Made by a program: the position numbers and the translations under genes. From Arthrobacter sp. Hiyo4 (GTDB lineage: Bacteria; Actinomycetota; Actinomycetes; Actinomycetales; Micrococcaceae), in the NCBI GenBank assembly GCA_002370555.1, contig AP014718.1, positions 2,604,001 to 2,668,000 on the forward strand: a stretch of DNA of 64,000 bases, given 5' to 3'. Each line of letters starts with the position of its first letter. Within the stretch, counting starts at the first letter, position 1. The notes beneath the pieces are model-generated. The model was given only the letters and a program-made list of their open reading frames with translations, was not told the DNA's origin and did no database searches. This document shows positions 10,102-22,615 of this stretch, in pieces.

Positions 10102-10951
10102 GGCTTTACCTTTTGTTGGAGCTGTTCAGAAGTTGCCGGGGTGGGCGGTGCAGGCGGAACGTCATGGTCTTCGTCGTGTTCCTCTTCGAGGTCCCGCCGG
10201 TAGTCGTCCTTGACCAGGCGCCACCAGATAAACAGGGCGAAGCCGGCGAACACCACCCATTCGAGCGAGTAGAAGAGATTGAGCCAGTTGACCTGCTGCG
10301 CGGGCGGCTGGGGCCGATTTCCAGGGGTTTCAGGGCACCATCAACCGCCGCGGCGGACAGGTCGGACCCGGCCGCCAGTTCGGAAGCTGCGGCCACGAAT
10401 CCCGGGTACATGCTGAGGTCCCAGTAGTTGATGAGTTCGGCAACAGACACGGCGGAGGCGCGTCCGGGTTCCGGTGCGGTGGACGGCAGCGGCGATTCTG
10501 AAGGCAGCAGCCGTCCGGTCAGGTTCACCACGCCCGACGGCGGCGCGCCGGCGTCGTCGGGATCCGCCACCCAGCCGCGGGCTACCGGAATCCACGTCTG
10601 GGGGGACGCTGCGGTGCCGGTGAGCGTGGGCGCCCCGTAGACGGCGAAGGCGGAAACCACCCAGTAGCCGTTCTCGCCATTCTTCAGGCGCCCCGGCACC
10701 AGGACCTGTTTGGCGGGGTCGTAAGTTCCGTCGGCGGAGACCATCTGGTCTGACACTGAACCGGGGAAGAAGACACCGGGCTCAAGGGTTTCCGTGAGTG
10801 CCCTGACGTCTTCGGTGGCGGGATTCACCGCAGCTTCGGGCTGCGTGGACCGCCCGAACTGCCACTGGCTGAGCAGGACAAACACCCCGGAGACCACGAT
10901 CGCGAAGACCAGGCCTGCGATCCATCGGGGTTTAAGGGCTGTTTTCCACAC
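10098..10951 (-). CDS. SURF1-family cytochrome oxidase assembly protein (frameshifted)
   Basis: SURF1 proteins help insert haem or assemble subunit I of aa3-type cytochrome oxidase in the membrane. Both expected membrane helices are seen, near the N-terminus (AGLVFAIVVSGVFVLLSQWQ) and near the C-terminus (LFYSLEWVVFAGFALFIWW). Between them lies an extracytoplasmic domain with GYWVVSAF, WIPVARGWV and LTGRLLPSE motifs of the family. One single-base shift near 10300 separates the last quarter; the repaired frame ends in a charged tail and a TGA overlapping the DUF3817 start. Length, about 284 residues, is normal. No other cytochrome oxidase genes are in the window. Confidence 0.85.
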
Positions 10952-11070
10952 GTGTTAACCGTACTTCGTTCTTCTGTAGAACAACTAAACGACCAGGTAC
11001 GTCCCGGCCTTGGAGTGGGCAGCAGGGTCGCTACGCGGCGACGGAGGGGACACGAAAGGGCCTGCCCCAC

Positions 11071-11559
11071 TCAATGGTCGAAGAACACCAGGCTGGAGTT
11101 GATGAGCTCGGCGATGACTTCGGCATCGTAGGCCCGCCGCAGCGACTCCCGGAAGGACTCCTTGGACAGGGAGCGGGCCAGGGTGGCCAGGACTTCCAGG
11201 TGATCGGAAAACGAGCTTGCCGGGGTGGCGATCAGCAGGATGACGGTGGCCGGACCATCCGCGGCACCGAAGTCCAGTGAGTGGCCGTACTTGGTGATTC
11301 CCACGGCGATGGAGGTCCGCGAGACGAATTCGCTGCGGGCGTGCGGGAGGCCGATCCCGCCCGGCAGGCCGGTGGCGAGCTGGTGTTCGCGGGCGTTGAC
11401 GTGTTCCAGGAACCGCGGCAGGTCCGTGATCCGCCCGGAGGCGTAGAGGCGTTCTGCGAGTTGCGCCGCGGCGTCCGACTTGCCCGTTGCCTCCAACTCC
11501 AGAATCACCAGATCGGAGGTGGTGAGATCGGCATCGTACCGGTCAAGTGGTTCCGCCAA
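11071..11559 (-). CDS. PTS EIIA type-2 domain protein (fructose/mannitol class)
   Basis: An intact single-domain EIIA of 162 residues. The phosphorylated histidine lies in GIGLPHAR (about residue 73), and LEVLATLARSLSKESFRESL matches the conserved second half of EIIA-2 domains. It would receive phosphate from HPr and pass it to a sugar-specific EIIB. No EIIB or EIIC gene is nearby, so it may serve a transporter encoded elsewhere or act in regulation. The start appears to be TTG, with AGGGA about 8 bases upstream. glpD lies upstream on the same strand, with its stop 46 bases from this start, so co-transcription is likely. Confidence 0.82.
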   Translation of the reverse strand: MAEPLDRYDADLTTSDLVILELEATGKSDAAAQLAERLYASGRITDLPRFLEHVNAREHQLATGLPGGIGLPHARSEFVSRTSIAVGITKYGHSLDFGAADGPATVILLIATPASSFSDHLEVLATLARSLSKESFRESLRRAYDAEVIAELINSSLVFFDH

Positions 11560-11604
11560 GGCGTGTCCCTTCAGTCAGGAGAATTGCTGGTGTGCGGTGC
11601 CGCC

Positions 11605-13342
11605 TCAGCGCAAAGGGACGATGTCCTCCACGCCCAGCCGCGCGGCGTCGGCGGATTCGTCGTCCGGCTGCTGCTGGCTCAGCCGTTCAGCTTCAACGCG
11701 TGCTATGTAGTGCTTTATTTCGCTTTCGCGCTGTACATCGCTCCAGCCAAGGACTTCGCCCATCAGTTTAGCGACAACCGGCACCGCCGACACGCCACGG
11801 TCCCAGGCCTCGATGGAGATGCGCGTCCGCCGGGTCAGGACGTCATGGACATGCCGGGCGCCCTCGTGGGTTGCGGCGTAGACGGCTTCGGCCTGCAGGT
11901 AGTCGTCAGCACCGGGCAACGGCTCCGCCAATTCAGGATTCCGGGCGATGATGTCCAGCACCTCCGGAGTCATGGACCCGTAACGGTTGAGCAGGTGCTC
12001 TACCCGGGCCACGTGCACGCCCGACTCTTCAGCGGTCCGGCTCCGGCGGTTCCAGGCCGCCTTGAAGCCACTGGCGCCCAGCAGCGGAATGGTTTCGGTG
12101 CAGCTCGCCGGGACCCGCTCATCCATGGTGCGGGTGGCCTCGTCCACGGCGTCCTTGGCCATAACCCGGTAGGTTGTCCATTTGCCGCCTGCCACCACCA
12201 CCAGGCCCGGTACGGGTGGGCCACGATGTGTTCACGGGACAGTTTCGCCGTGGAATCGTTCTCCCCTGCCAGGAGCGGGCGCAGGCCGGCGTAGACGCCT
12301 TCAACGTCCTCCCTGGTCAGCGGGCGCTTCAGGACCCGGTTGACGTGCTCCAGGATGTAGTCGATGTCCTTGCTGGAGGCCGCAGGGTGGGCCTTGTCGA
12401 GATTCCAGTCGGTGTCCGTCGTGCCAATGATCCAGTGCCGGCCCACGGAATAACGAACAGCACGGACTTTTCGGTGCGGAGGATCAGCCCCACCGTGGAC
12501 TGGAACCGGTCGCGGGGCACCACCAGGTGGATGCCCTTGGACGCCCGGACCTTCAGCTGTCCGCGTTCGGTGACCATAGCCTGGGTTTCATCGGTCCACA
12601 CCCCGGTGGCGTTGATGACCTGCTTGGCTTTGATGTTGAATTGCGAACCGTCTTCGTGGTTGACCACTTTGGCACCCACCACGCGCTCACCTTCACGCAG
12701 GAAATCCACCACCGCCATCTGGTTCACCGCATGCGCGCCGTAGTGCACTCCCGTGCGGACGAGGTTTGCCACGTACTTGGCGTCATCCACCTGGCCGTCG
12801 TAGTAGCGGATGGAGCCCACAAAGGCGTCTTTTTTCAGGCTGGGGGCGGCCCTGAGGGTGCCCCGCCTGGTGAGGTGTTTGTGGAACGGAACGCCGCGGC
12901 TGTGCCCGCCGGTAATGGACATTGCGTCGTAGAGGGCGATCCCGGCGCCCACATAGGGCCGCTCCAGAAACGGTTTGGTCAGCGGATACAGGAACGGCAC
13001 AGGCCGGGCCAGGTGCGGGGCCAGGACCGAAAGAATCAGGCCACGTTCGTGCAGCGCTTCCTTAACAAGCCCAAAATCCAGCATCTCCAGGTAGCGCAGG
13101 CCGCCGTGGATCAGCTTGGAGGACCGGGACGACGTGCCGGCCGCCCAGTCGCTGGCCTCCACGATCCCCACACTAAGGCCGCGGGTCACGGCATCCAGCG
13201 CCGCGCCGGCGCCCACGATGCCGCCGCCGACGATCAGGATGTCCAGTTCGTTGCCGGGTTCCGAGGTGGCCCTGAGCCTGGCAATCGATGCTTCCCTGGC
13301 CGCGGGACCAAGGACCCCGCCTTCGTTTGGAACAGTGTTCAT
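11605..13342 (-). CDS. glpD: Glycerol-3-phosphate dehydrogenase, FAD-dependent (frameshifted)
   Basis: GlpD oxidises glycerol-3-phosphate to dihydroxyacetone phosphate at the membrane and feeds electrons to quinone. The FAD-binding dinucleotide fold is at the N-terminus (DILIVGGGIVGAGAALDA), followed by SSRSSKLIHGGLRYLE. In the C-terminal part come WIIGTTDTDW, GGKWTTYR and the capping domain ending in SEIKHYIARVEAE. The ATG at 13340-13342 has GGGAGG 7 bases upstream, better than any start further out. Single-base shifts near 12440 and 12210 break the frame; repaired length is about 579 residues, right for GlpD. The EIIA gene follows on the same strand. Confidence 0.93.
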
Positions 13343-13470
13343 TGAACGCCTCCCTTGCCGCTGCTGCCGGTAGTAAAACCACACTACTTCTTTGCCGCAC
13401 AGTTGGGCAGGGCCGGTTCACCGGGAGGCATCCCGCCAGGGGCCATCGGCCGCCTGTCTGCAAGAGGCTG

Positions 13471-14604
13471 TCAGTTGCCCGTGTACGGAGAAACTACGAC
13501 GTCGACGCGCTGGAATTCCTTCAGGTCCGAATAGCCGGTGGTCGCCATCGAACGGCGGAGTGCGCCGATCAGGTTGGATGTGCCGTTGGTGTGGTGGCCG
13601 GGCCCGAAAAGCACCTCTTCGAGCGGTCCGACGGTGCCGACGTTGGCGCGGTCACCGCGGGGCAGTTCAAGGTGGTGGCCTCCTGGCCCCAGTGCCAGCC
13701 CTTGCCCGGGCTTCTTCGGCGCGGCGAGGGCGCTGCCCAGCATCACGGCGTCGGCGCCCATGGCAATTGCCTTGACGATGTCACCCGAGGTGCCCATGCC
13801 GCCGTCGGCAATTACATGCACGTACCGTCCGCCGGATTCATCCATGTAGTCACGGCGGGCGGCCGCGACGTCGGAGATGGCGGAGGCCATGGGCGAGTGG
13901 ATCCCCAGGGCGCGCCGCGTGGTGGCAGTGGCTCCGCCGCCGAAGCCAACCAGGACGCCCGCGGCTCCGGTGCGCATCAGGTGCAGGGCGGGCGTGTAGC
14001 CGGCCGCGCCGCCCACAATCACGGGGACATCCAGTTCGTAGATGAACTGCTTGAGGTTCAGGGGTTCGTGGTCTTTCGAGACGTGCTCGGCTGACACGGT
14101 GGTCCCGCGGATCACAAAGATGTCGACGCCGGCAGCCACCACGGTCTTGTAGTGTTCCTGGGTGCGCTGCGGGGTCAGCGAGCCGGCCACCGTCACACCA
14201 GCGGCGCGGATCTCCGCCAAGCGGGACGTGATCAGTTCCGGCTGGATGGGAGCGCGGTAGAGCTCCTGCATACGGCCGGTCACGGCGGGGCTGTTGACCT
14301 CATCCTGGAGGGCGCCGATCTCGTCAAGGATGGGCTGCGGGTCCTCGTAGCGGGTCCAGAGGCCCTCAAGGTCCAGCACGCCGAGCCCGCCCAGCCGACC
14401 CAAGGCGATGGCCGTCTCCGGGGACATGGCCGAATCCATCGGGGCTGCAATCACGGGCATGTCGAACTTGTAGGCATCGATCTGCCAGGAGACCGACACG
14501 TCCTTGGGGTCGCGGGTACGACGGTTAGGGACAATCGCTATGTCATCCAGGGAGTAGGCACGACGCCCACGCTTGCCACGGCCAATCTCGATCTCGTAAG
14601 TCAC
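13471..14604 (-). CDS. guaB3: GuaB3-family IMP dehydrogenase-related protein
   Basis: An intact 377-residue TIM-barrel protein with a GTG start (RGKRGRRAYSLDDIAIVPNRRTRDP is the hallmark N-terminus). It lacks the CBS pair present in the guaB product encoded 4 kb away. The phosphate-binding loops GGAAGYTPAL and HVIADGGMGTSGDIVKA are clear. The position of the IMPDH catalytic-loop cysteine is occupied by a Cys-free sequence (GATATTRRALGI). Members of this family have recently been reported, to my recollection, to act as GMP reductases in some bacteria, so the 'IMP dehydrogenase' label should not be copied without a test. The divergent secreted protease gene starts 110 bases upstream. Confidence 0.88.
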   Translation of the reverse strand: MTYEIEIGRGKRGRRAYSLDDIAIVPNRRTRDPKDVSVSWQIDAYKFDMPVIAAPMDSAMSPETAIALGRLGGLGVLDLEGLWTRYEDPQPILDEIGALQDEVNSPAVTGRMQELYRAPIQPELITSRLAEIRAAGVTVAGSLTPQRTQEHYKTVVAAGVDIFVIRGTTVSAEHVSKDHEPLNLKQFIYELDVPVIVGGAAGYTPALHLMRTGAAGVLVGFGGGATATTRRALGIHSPMASAISDVAAARRDYMDESGGRYVHVIADGGMGTSGDIVKAIAMGADAVMLGSALAAPKKPGQGLALGPGGHHLELPRGDRANVGTVGPLEEVLFGPGHHTNGTSNLIGALRRSMATTGYSDLKEFQRVDVVVSPYTGN

Positions 14605-14713
14605 GTGACCACTTTACTTGACCACGCGGGATGAGGTGGGGCGCCTCCTCTTGGGTTCATCCTGAAACTGATAGTCCACACTTCATTGTGCCCGTTCCGA
14701 GAAAGAAGCCCCT

Positions 14714-16632
14714 ATGGGACGTTCGTCAATCAGGCGCCACCGCATCCTGGCCCTGTCGCTCGCCGCAGCACTCGGCACCCTGGCGTTCGCCGGTTCGCCG
14801 GCCTTCGCCACCCCCGAAGACGGTGACGGCACCGCAGCCGGGCCGGCCACCGTCCAAGGCACTGCGGTGCACGACGTGGCCGCCGGAGAGGCCTACACGA
14901 AGTTCATCGTCGAATTCAAAGAGACCGCGGCGAACGCCACCCCGAACGGCCGCGCCAATGCCTGGGGCAAAGCAGCCAGGTCACAGGGCGTGAAGGTGCA
15001 GGAACTCCGCACCCTGGCCACCGGCGGAACGCTGATCGAGGCGGACAGGGCCCTATCCGGGCAGGCAGGCTGCCGAAGACTTCATGGCCGAGATTGCGGC
15101 GTCAGGATCGGTCGACTACGTCGAACCTGACGCCCGAATGATGGCGGCTCTCACGCCCAACGACCCACGCTATGGCGAGCAGTGGGATTTCACTGGCACC
15201 AACGGCATGCGGGTCCCCGGGCTTGGGACGTTGCCACCGGCACCGGCGTGACGGTGGCCGTGATCGACACCGGAATCACGGCCCATCCGGATCTCGACAT
15301 GAATGTGCTTCCGGGCTACGACTTCGTCTCCGACGCCACGGCAGCCCGTGACGGCAACGGACGGGACGCGCATGCGCAGGACCAGGGCGACTGGTACGCC
15401 GCCGGCGAGTGCGGCCAGGCGACAGCCGGCAACAGCTCTTGGCACGGCACGCACGTCGCCGGCACCATTGCAGCCGTGACCGGCAATGCCACGGGCGTGG
15501 CGGGCATCGCACCCAACGCCAAAGTGGTGCCGGTACGCGTCCTGGCCAAGTGCGGCGGGTCACTGTCCGACATTGCCGATGCGATTATCTGGTCAGCCGG
15601 CGGCACCGTCCCGGCCTTCCCGGCCAACGCCAATCCCGCCACGGCCATCAACATGAGCCTGGGCGGGTCCGGTGCCTGCGGCAGCACGTACCAGGCAGCC
15701 ATCAACTCCGCAGTTTCGCGGGGCCACCGTGGTGGTGGCGGCCGGCAACAGCAACCAGGATGCTTCCGGATTCCGCCCGGCCAACTGCAGCAGCGTTGTG
15801 AGCGTGGCCGCGAGCAACCCGAGCGGCAGCCTCTCCTACTACTCCAACTACTGCTCCATGGTTGACCTGACCGCACCCGGCGGCGACGTCCGTGTAGCGG
15901 GCGGCGGAATCCTCTCCACCATCAACACCGGTACCTCCACACCGGGCTCCGCCGGCAATGCCAGCTACCAGGGAACGTCCATGGCAGCTCCGCACGTGGC
16001 CGGACTGGCCTCACTCATGAAGTCCAAATCGTCCACGCTTACCCCGGCCCAGGTCGAGTCCACGCTCAAGCAGGGAATCCGGGCAATGCCGGGCGGCTGC
16101 ACCACGGGCTGCGGCACAGGGCTTTCGGACGCCACCAGGACCATGGGCCTGCTGGGCGGGGTCACTCCCCCACCGTCCGGCAACCTGCTGCTGAACCCGG
16201 GCTTCGAATCGGGCGCAGCCTCCTGGACCTCTGACCACGCCGACACGTTCGAGACCGGAACGAATGCCAGGACCGGTTCCGGCTTCGCCGGCCTCAACGG
16301 CTGGGGCCAGGCAACGTCCTACATGCTCGACCAGGCCTTTGCAGTCCCGTCCACGGTGGCCGCCGCGTCGCTATCCTTCTACCTGAAGGTGCAGTCGACG
16401 AGACCACCTCCAGCGCGGCCTATGACACCCTGAGGGTTCAGGCGGTCAGCAACGGTGTAACCACCACGCTGGCCACTTACTCCATCTCAACGAGTCCGCC
16501 GGCTATCTGCAGAAGCAGCTGGATCTCTCCGCCTACAAGGGCAAGAGCGTGACCCTGCGCTTCCTGGGTGTTGAGGACTCGTCGCTGGGGACGTACTTCT
16601 ACCTCGACGACACAGCGGTGACCACCTCTTAG
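14714..16632 (+). CDS. Secreted subtilisin-like serine protease, S8 family (frameshifted)
   Basis: A Sec signal peptide (basic RRHR, hydrophobic ALSLAAALGTLAFAG, cleavage after AFA) precedes an inhibitor-like propeptide ending near SVDYVEPDARM. The S8 catalytic domain follows: Asp in VAVIDTGI, His in HGTHVAGT, oxyanion Asn in VVAAGNSN and Ser in GTSMAAPHVAG. After a Pro linker comes a C-terminal beta-sandwich-like domain (LLLNPGFESGAASW) that ends LEDSSLGTYFYLDDTAV-like, typical of substrate-binding modules in secreted enzymes. Five single-base shifts, near 15065, 15215, 15722, 16396 and 16482, break it; all catalytic motifs survive. Repaired length is about 640 residues. It stands alone and ends at a strong bidirectional terminator. 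Confidence 0.9.
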
Positions 16633-16652
16633 CCTTGGGGCCCACGAATCCG

Positions 16653-16691
16653 GGACCGCCGGCCACGCCTTGCAGCGCGGCCGGCGGTTCC
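16653..16691. terminator. Bidirectional hairpin terminator between the protease and ABC exporter genes
   Basis: A perfect 10-bp GC-rich stem, ACCGCCGGCC (16655-16664) with GGCCGGCGGT (16679-16688), extended by a further GG/CC pair, encloses a 14-base loop. It lies between two convergent stop codons (protease at 16630-16632, ABC gene at 16726), so it can serve both. No clear U-tract. Confidence 0.7.
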
Positions 16692-16725
16692 TGCGTGGAG
16701 TGGGTGACACTACGCCCTGCCGTCG

Positions 16726-18585
16726 TCAGACGCCCTCGGCCTCCTCCACCGTCAGCTGGGATTCGAACATCCTGAAGTAGCGGCCCCGCAGGGCCACCAG
16801 TTCCTTGTGGGTGCCCAGTTCCACAATCCGCCCGTCCTCGAGCATGTAGACAATGTCGGCCTTCTCAATGGTGGCAAGCCGGTGGCTGATGGCAATGATG
16901 GTGCTGCTGCGGTCCGCGAAAAGCCGGGTGAAGATCCGGTGTTCGGCCAGTGCGTCGATAGCGGACGTCGGCTCGTCCATGACCATGAAGGTGGCGTTGC
17001 GGTAGAAATTCCGGGCCATCGCGAGCCGCTGCCACTGTCCGCCGGAGAGCCCGCTCCCCTTCCGGCCGCGCGGATCCTCCATCCAGTTGCTGACGTAGTT
17101 GTCCAGGCCGTTGGGCAGCTTGTTGATGAACTCCAACGCTTCGGCGTCGCTGGCTGCCTGGCGGATCCGTTCGTCGTCACGGGGCGGGTCCACGTCGCCA
17201 AAGCGGATATTGTCGGCGGCAGTGGCGAATTCGTACTTGAGGAATTCCTGGCTCAGGACGGCCAGATGGCGGTGCCAGGACTTAACGTCGACGGCGGAGA
17301 GGTCGACGCCGTCGAGCATTACCTGCCCGGAATCCGGGCGGTAGAGGCCGGCGAGGATCCGGATCAGCGTGGACTTCCCCGCCCCGTTCTCACCAACGAC
17401 GGCGATGTGCTGGCCTTCGCGGATGGTCATGCTGATGCCGCTAATCACCTCGGCGTCGCCGCCCGTGTAGGTGAAGCGGATGTCCCGCAGTTCCACGGTT
17501 TTGGGAGCCTGGAGCAGCGGCGGCGAATGGTCCGAGTGTACCGGCATTGCCATGAACAGCTCGTAGTCCTTGAGGTTGGCGAGATCCTCGTCGATCGAAC
17601 TGAGGGAGGACACCAGGCTGTTGGCCGTGGACAGTGCGCGGCTGACGATCTGCTGGACATAGAGGAACTGGCCAACGGGCTGGGCACGGGCGATGATCTG
17701 GCCCACCACCCAGATCAGGGAGATCACCTCCGCGCCGTACTGAAGGGCGTCGGCGGCGAGCTGCTTGGGGATGTAGCGCTTCTGGAAGTCCAGGCGGCGC
17801 CGCTCATCAGCATCGCGCAGCCTGGAACGGAGGTCCATCAGGTAGCCCACGACCCCGTAGAGCCGCATTTCGGCGATGTGCTGGGGGCGGAGCAGGTTCG
17901 TTTCGATCATCCGCCGTTGCCGGCGGGAGTCCACCTGGGTGTTCCAGTGCGCGATCTGTTCGCGCGAGAGCTTGAACTGCAGGTAGACGCTGGGCACAAT
18001 CGCCACCAGGACAATGACGGCGATCCACCAGCTGACCAGCAGCAGGGCACCCACAGCCAGGATCACGGAGACCAACTGGGTGAAGATGGCCGCGATCCGG
18101 TCCAGCACGCGGGCATAGGAATCGGAAAACCGTTTGGCCCGGTCGTAGAGGTCCACGGTTTGCTTATCGTCATAGCGCCAGAACTCCAGCTCCAGGAAGC
18201 GCTCGTACATCTGGTCGCCCACAAGGGCGCCCACCTTGAAGCTCATGAGCTGCTGGATATAGCGGTCCACGCTGCTGAAGCCGCCCCAGAAGAGCCCCAG
18301 GGCAGCCGTGATGATGACGTACACAATGGCCTGCTGGCCTGCTGCGGAATCACTGGTGTAGGCGGCCGCCAGCGCGGTGGTGGTCAGCGCTGCGAAGTAC
18401 GTGGTCACCAAAGGCAGCGTCGCCGAAATGAGCGAACCGACTACTTTCATGACGACGGCGGCTGGCGAAGCCCGGAAGCTGACCCGCAGCACCTGCGCCA
18501 CGGCCCGGGCGTAGGGCCCCAGTGCCAACCGCCGCTGAGGGTCCTTTTTTGGGTTCAGTTCGGCGGGATGGCGTGGTTGGGACAT
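16726..18585 (-). CDS. ABC transporter half-exporter, fused permease and ATPase
   Basis: An intact 619-residue protein with an N-terminal exporter-type membrane domain (about residues 30-330; helices include VVGSLISATLPLVTTYFAAL and VILAVGALLLVSWWIAVIVL) and a C-terminal nucleotide-binding domain. The latter has Walker A GENGAGKST, the ABC signature LSGGQWQRLAMAR, Walker B FMVMDEPTS and the switch histidine in AISHRLAT. It would work as a homodimer or with an unlinked partner to export a lipid, peptide or drug. No partner or substrate gene is adjacent, so the substrate is unknown. It is one of the few long genes here with an unbroken frame. Confidence 0.88.
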   Translation of the reverse strand: MSQPRHPAELNPKKDPQRRLALGPYARAVAQVLRVSFRASPAAVVMKVVGSLISATLPLVTTYFAALTTTALAAAYTSDSAAGQQAIVYVIITAALGLFWGGFSSVDRYIQQLMSFKVGALVGDQMYERFLELEFWRYDDKQTVDLYDRAKRFSDSYARVLDRIAAIFTQLVSVILAVGALLLVSWWIAVIVLVAIVPSVYLQFKLSREQIAHWNTQVDSRRQRRMIETNLLRPQHIAEMRLYGVVGYLMDLRSRLRDADERRRLDFQKRYIPKQLAADALQYGAEVISLIWVVGQIIARAQPVGQFLYVQQIVSRALSTANSLVSSLSSIDEDLANLKDYELFMAMPVHSDHSPPLLQAPKTVELRDIRFTYTGGDAEVISGISMTIREGQHIAVVGENGAGKSTLIRILAGLYRPDSGQVMLDGVDLSAVDVKSWHRHLAVLSQEFLKYEFATAADNIRFGDVDPPRDDERIRQAASDAEALEFINKLPNGLDNYVSNWMEDPRGRKGSGLSGGQWQRLAMARNFYRNATFMVMDEPTSAIDALAEHRIFTRLFADRSSTIIAISHRLATIEKADIVYMLEDGRIVELGTHKELVALRGRYFRMFESQLTVEEAEGV

Positions 18586-18667
18586 GGCTCAAGCCTAGTT
18601 CCCACCGGTGGGCCCACGGCGCCCGGGTTCCCTGGCCGAGCTTGCGAGGTCAGGGAGGCGCCGGGGA

Positions 18668-20176
<1,509 letters not shown>

Positions 20177-20398
20177 GAGTGCGCCTCTTACCTTGGTTAC
20201 GGGTTCACGGGTAGGGGTTGCAGCTAATGACCAGCCCGTCATTACGGGACTGGTCCGTGCAGGGCCTTAGTACATTCGGGTGCCTCATACGCGGTCACCG
20301 CGCAGAAAGCTTTGAGTAAATATTAGAACCTCCACGGCGATCCCCCTATTCCGGGAGCACATTGTGAGCAACGGCACCCAATATCCGAAAGCCGCGTG
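20177..20398. other. Intergenic region upstream of guaB
   Basis: These 222 bases separate the acyltransferase stop from the guaB start on the same strand and are more A/T-rich around 20310-20335 than their surroundings. That patch (TAATAT on the minus strand) is a plausible -10 region for guaB, but I cannot pair it with a convincing -35. No open frame, hairpin terminator or RNA gene stands out. Confidence 0.4.
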
Positions 20399-22477
20399 TC
20401 AGTTCCAGCCCGTCGCCGCCAGCATGCGCTCCTCAAACATGGGGATCATGCTTTCCACATAGGTCCGGCTGAGGTGGTTGTCGTCCTTGTACACGTAGAC
20501 GTTGCCCACCACGGCCGGGCAGATACCGCCGGCGCAGATGAAATCGCTCAGGTCCATCAAGAGCAGCCCGTCCACCTTCCCGCGGTAGCCCTCCAGCGGT
20601 GACGGCTCCACCAGCGATTCGTTCAGTGGCGGGTTGCACGCCGGGGCGTCCGCACCGTGGCGCTGGACGCACTCGGGCATGTTGATGGTGAAGCGCGGGT
20701 TGTCCCGGATGCCGACGATCTCTATGCCTGCCTCGGCGATGGGCTGGATGCCTTCGAGGTAGGCCGGCACCTCGGTCTCGAACGGGGCTTCCTCATGGGT
20801 CAGGGTGGCCACGGTGAAGACGGCATCCGGCCGGTGCTCCAGCACGTACGCTGCACTGGCCCGGTTGTAGGCGTTGCATTCGCCAGTCCGGGTCTCGGAT
20901 TCGGCCCCGAAACGGCATGCCGGCATCAGCAGGGTGACCAGCTCCCAGCCGCGGGCTTCCGCGATGGGTGCCAAGGCGGCCAGATACTGCTGGGCATGGG
21001 AATCGCCCAGCACAACGATCCGTTTGCTGGGTTCGCCTTCGGGGAGCGCCTGCCGGCAGCCTTCAAGGACAGGGTCCCCGGTGGCATTCGCTCCCGTACA
21101 GGCCTGGTGGATTCCGGCCCAGTCGTTGTCCAGGGCGGTGGGACCAGGAATGATCCTGCCCTCCGGCGCCGGAGCTCCGGCGTTACCCGGGTCAGCAGGG
21201 CCGCTCCCGGCGCCAGCTCGCGGGGCTGGGCGGCGGTGGCAGCTTCCTCCGCGGTGAGGCTCGTCTGCAAGACCGCCACGGGTCCGGCCAGCAGCGCGCA
21301 GCAGGCAACCACGACGACGGCGGTGCGCCAGGTGCGCACCTGCGGCCAGCGCCATTCCCGGAGGGGTTTTTCCACAAAGCGGGTGGTGAGGACGGCCAGG
21401 ACCACCGACGCGGCGATGATCGCGGCGCCCTGGATGAGGGTGGGTGCCTCAACGCCTGTAGCGGCCAGCGCAAGTACCAGGACGGGCCAGTGCCACAAAT
21501 AGAGGGCGTAGGAGTTGTCCCCCAGGGAAACCAGCGGCTTCCAGCCCAGGAAGCGGTCCACACCAAACCGGCTCCCGCTCTGCCCGGCCACAATGATCGC
21601 CGCGGCAGCCAGCGTGGGCCACAGTGCCACGAATCCGGGGAACGCCCGGTCCACGGTCAGCAGCAGGCCACAGGAGACCATGGCCACCAGGCCGGCCCAG
21701 CCGAGCACCACTCGCAGGAATTTCCCGGGCTTCAGGTGCGGCAGGCCAACTGCTAGCAGCGAGCCCAGCGCGAACTCCCAGAGACGGGCCCGGGTGTCGA
21801 AGTAGGCGTAGGCCTGGTTTGTGGCCGTCTGGTCAATCGAGAACACGAGCGAGGCAACGAGGATGCCGGCGAACGCGGCTGCCACCACGGCCCGATAGCT
21901 GGCGTTGAACCGGCGCCGGAGGAGCCGCCACGCAACAGCGGAAGCGGCGAAGACGAGAGGCCACAGGATAAAGACCTGTCCTTGGATGGACAGTGACCAG
22001 AAGTGTTGCAGGGGCTCGCCGCCGCGTGGTTCTGGGCGTAGTAGTCCACGGCGGTGTCCGCAAGCAGCCAGTTCTGCCGGTACAGCAAAGCCGCCCAGGC
22101 CTGGTCCAGGATGACGGGCCAGCGGCCTTGCGGGAGGACCAGCCAGGTGCCTGCCAGGACCCGAGGATCACCACGACGGCGGCCGGCAGCAGCCGCTTGA
22201 AGAGGTGCAGCCAGTGCCGGAGGAGATTGAGGGAGGTGCCGGCCTCCACCTTCCGGACGAAGGACAGCGTCAGCAGGAAGGCCGAGATCAGGAGGAAGAT
22301 ATCCACCCCGCCGGACACCCTGCCAAGCCACACATGGTAGGTGACCACCATCAGGACGGCGAGCGCGCGGAGGCCTTGGACTTCGGGACGGAAGGTCGGT
22401 TTCCGGGCAGGCTTCAGCTCACTGGTCTTTGCGTCCAGCGCAGTGCGCGGAGCAGCCTCGGCTGGTGCACTGGACAC
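20399..22477 (-). CDS. OafA-type acyltransferase fused to SGNH hydrolase domain (frameshifted)
   Basis: The N-terminal half is an acyltransferase-3 membrane domain: FRPEVQGLRALAVLMVVTYH carries the conserved RxxA and the likely catalytic histidine, GGVDIFLLISAFLLT follows, and about ten membrane helices continue to VEKPLREWRW. The C-terminal extracytoplasmic half is an SGNH-type esterase/transferase with the serine block VVLGDSHAQQYL and the final DDNHLS block. Such fusions O-acetylate cell-wall or exported polysaccharides. The most likely start is GTG at 22475-22477 after GGAGAGG. Single-base shifts occur near 22160, 22015 and 21170. Repaired length is about 693 residues. No polysaccharide genes adjoin, so the target is unknown. 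Confidence 0.85.
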
Positions 22478-22615
22478 AGAGGACCTCTCCAAGCGGGTAA
22501 GCAAAGCATCAAGCCTACGGAGCCGCACGGCCGATGGCCAATCAACGGCCGCCTTCGAGCCCCGACGGAGCGCACCACAAACTATGCTGGCCACAGGCCG
22601 GCGAAGGGAGACCAA

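Noticed and set aside
11014..11075. Hairpin terminator after the EIIA gene
   Set aside because: GAGTGGGCAG and CTGCCCCACTC can pair with a mismatch, but the loop is over 35 bases and one arm overlaps the stop codon; a smaller GTCGC/GCGAC hairpin inside is too weak.
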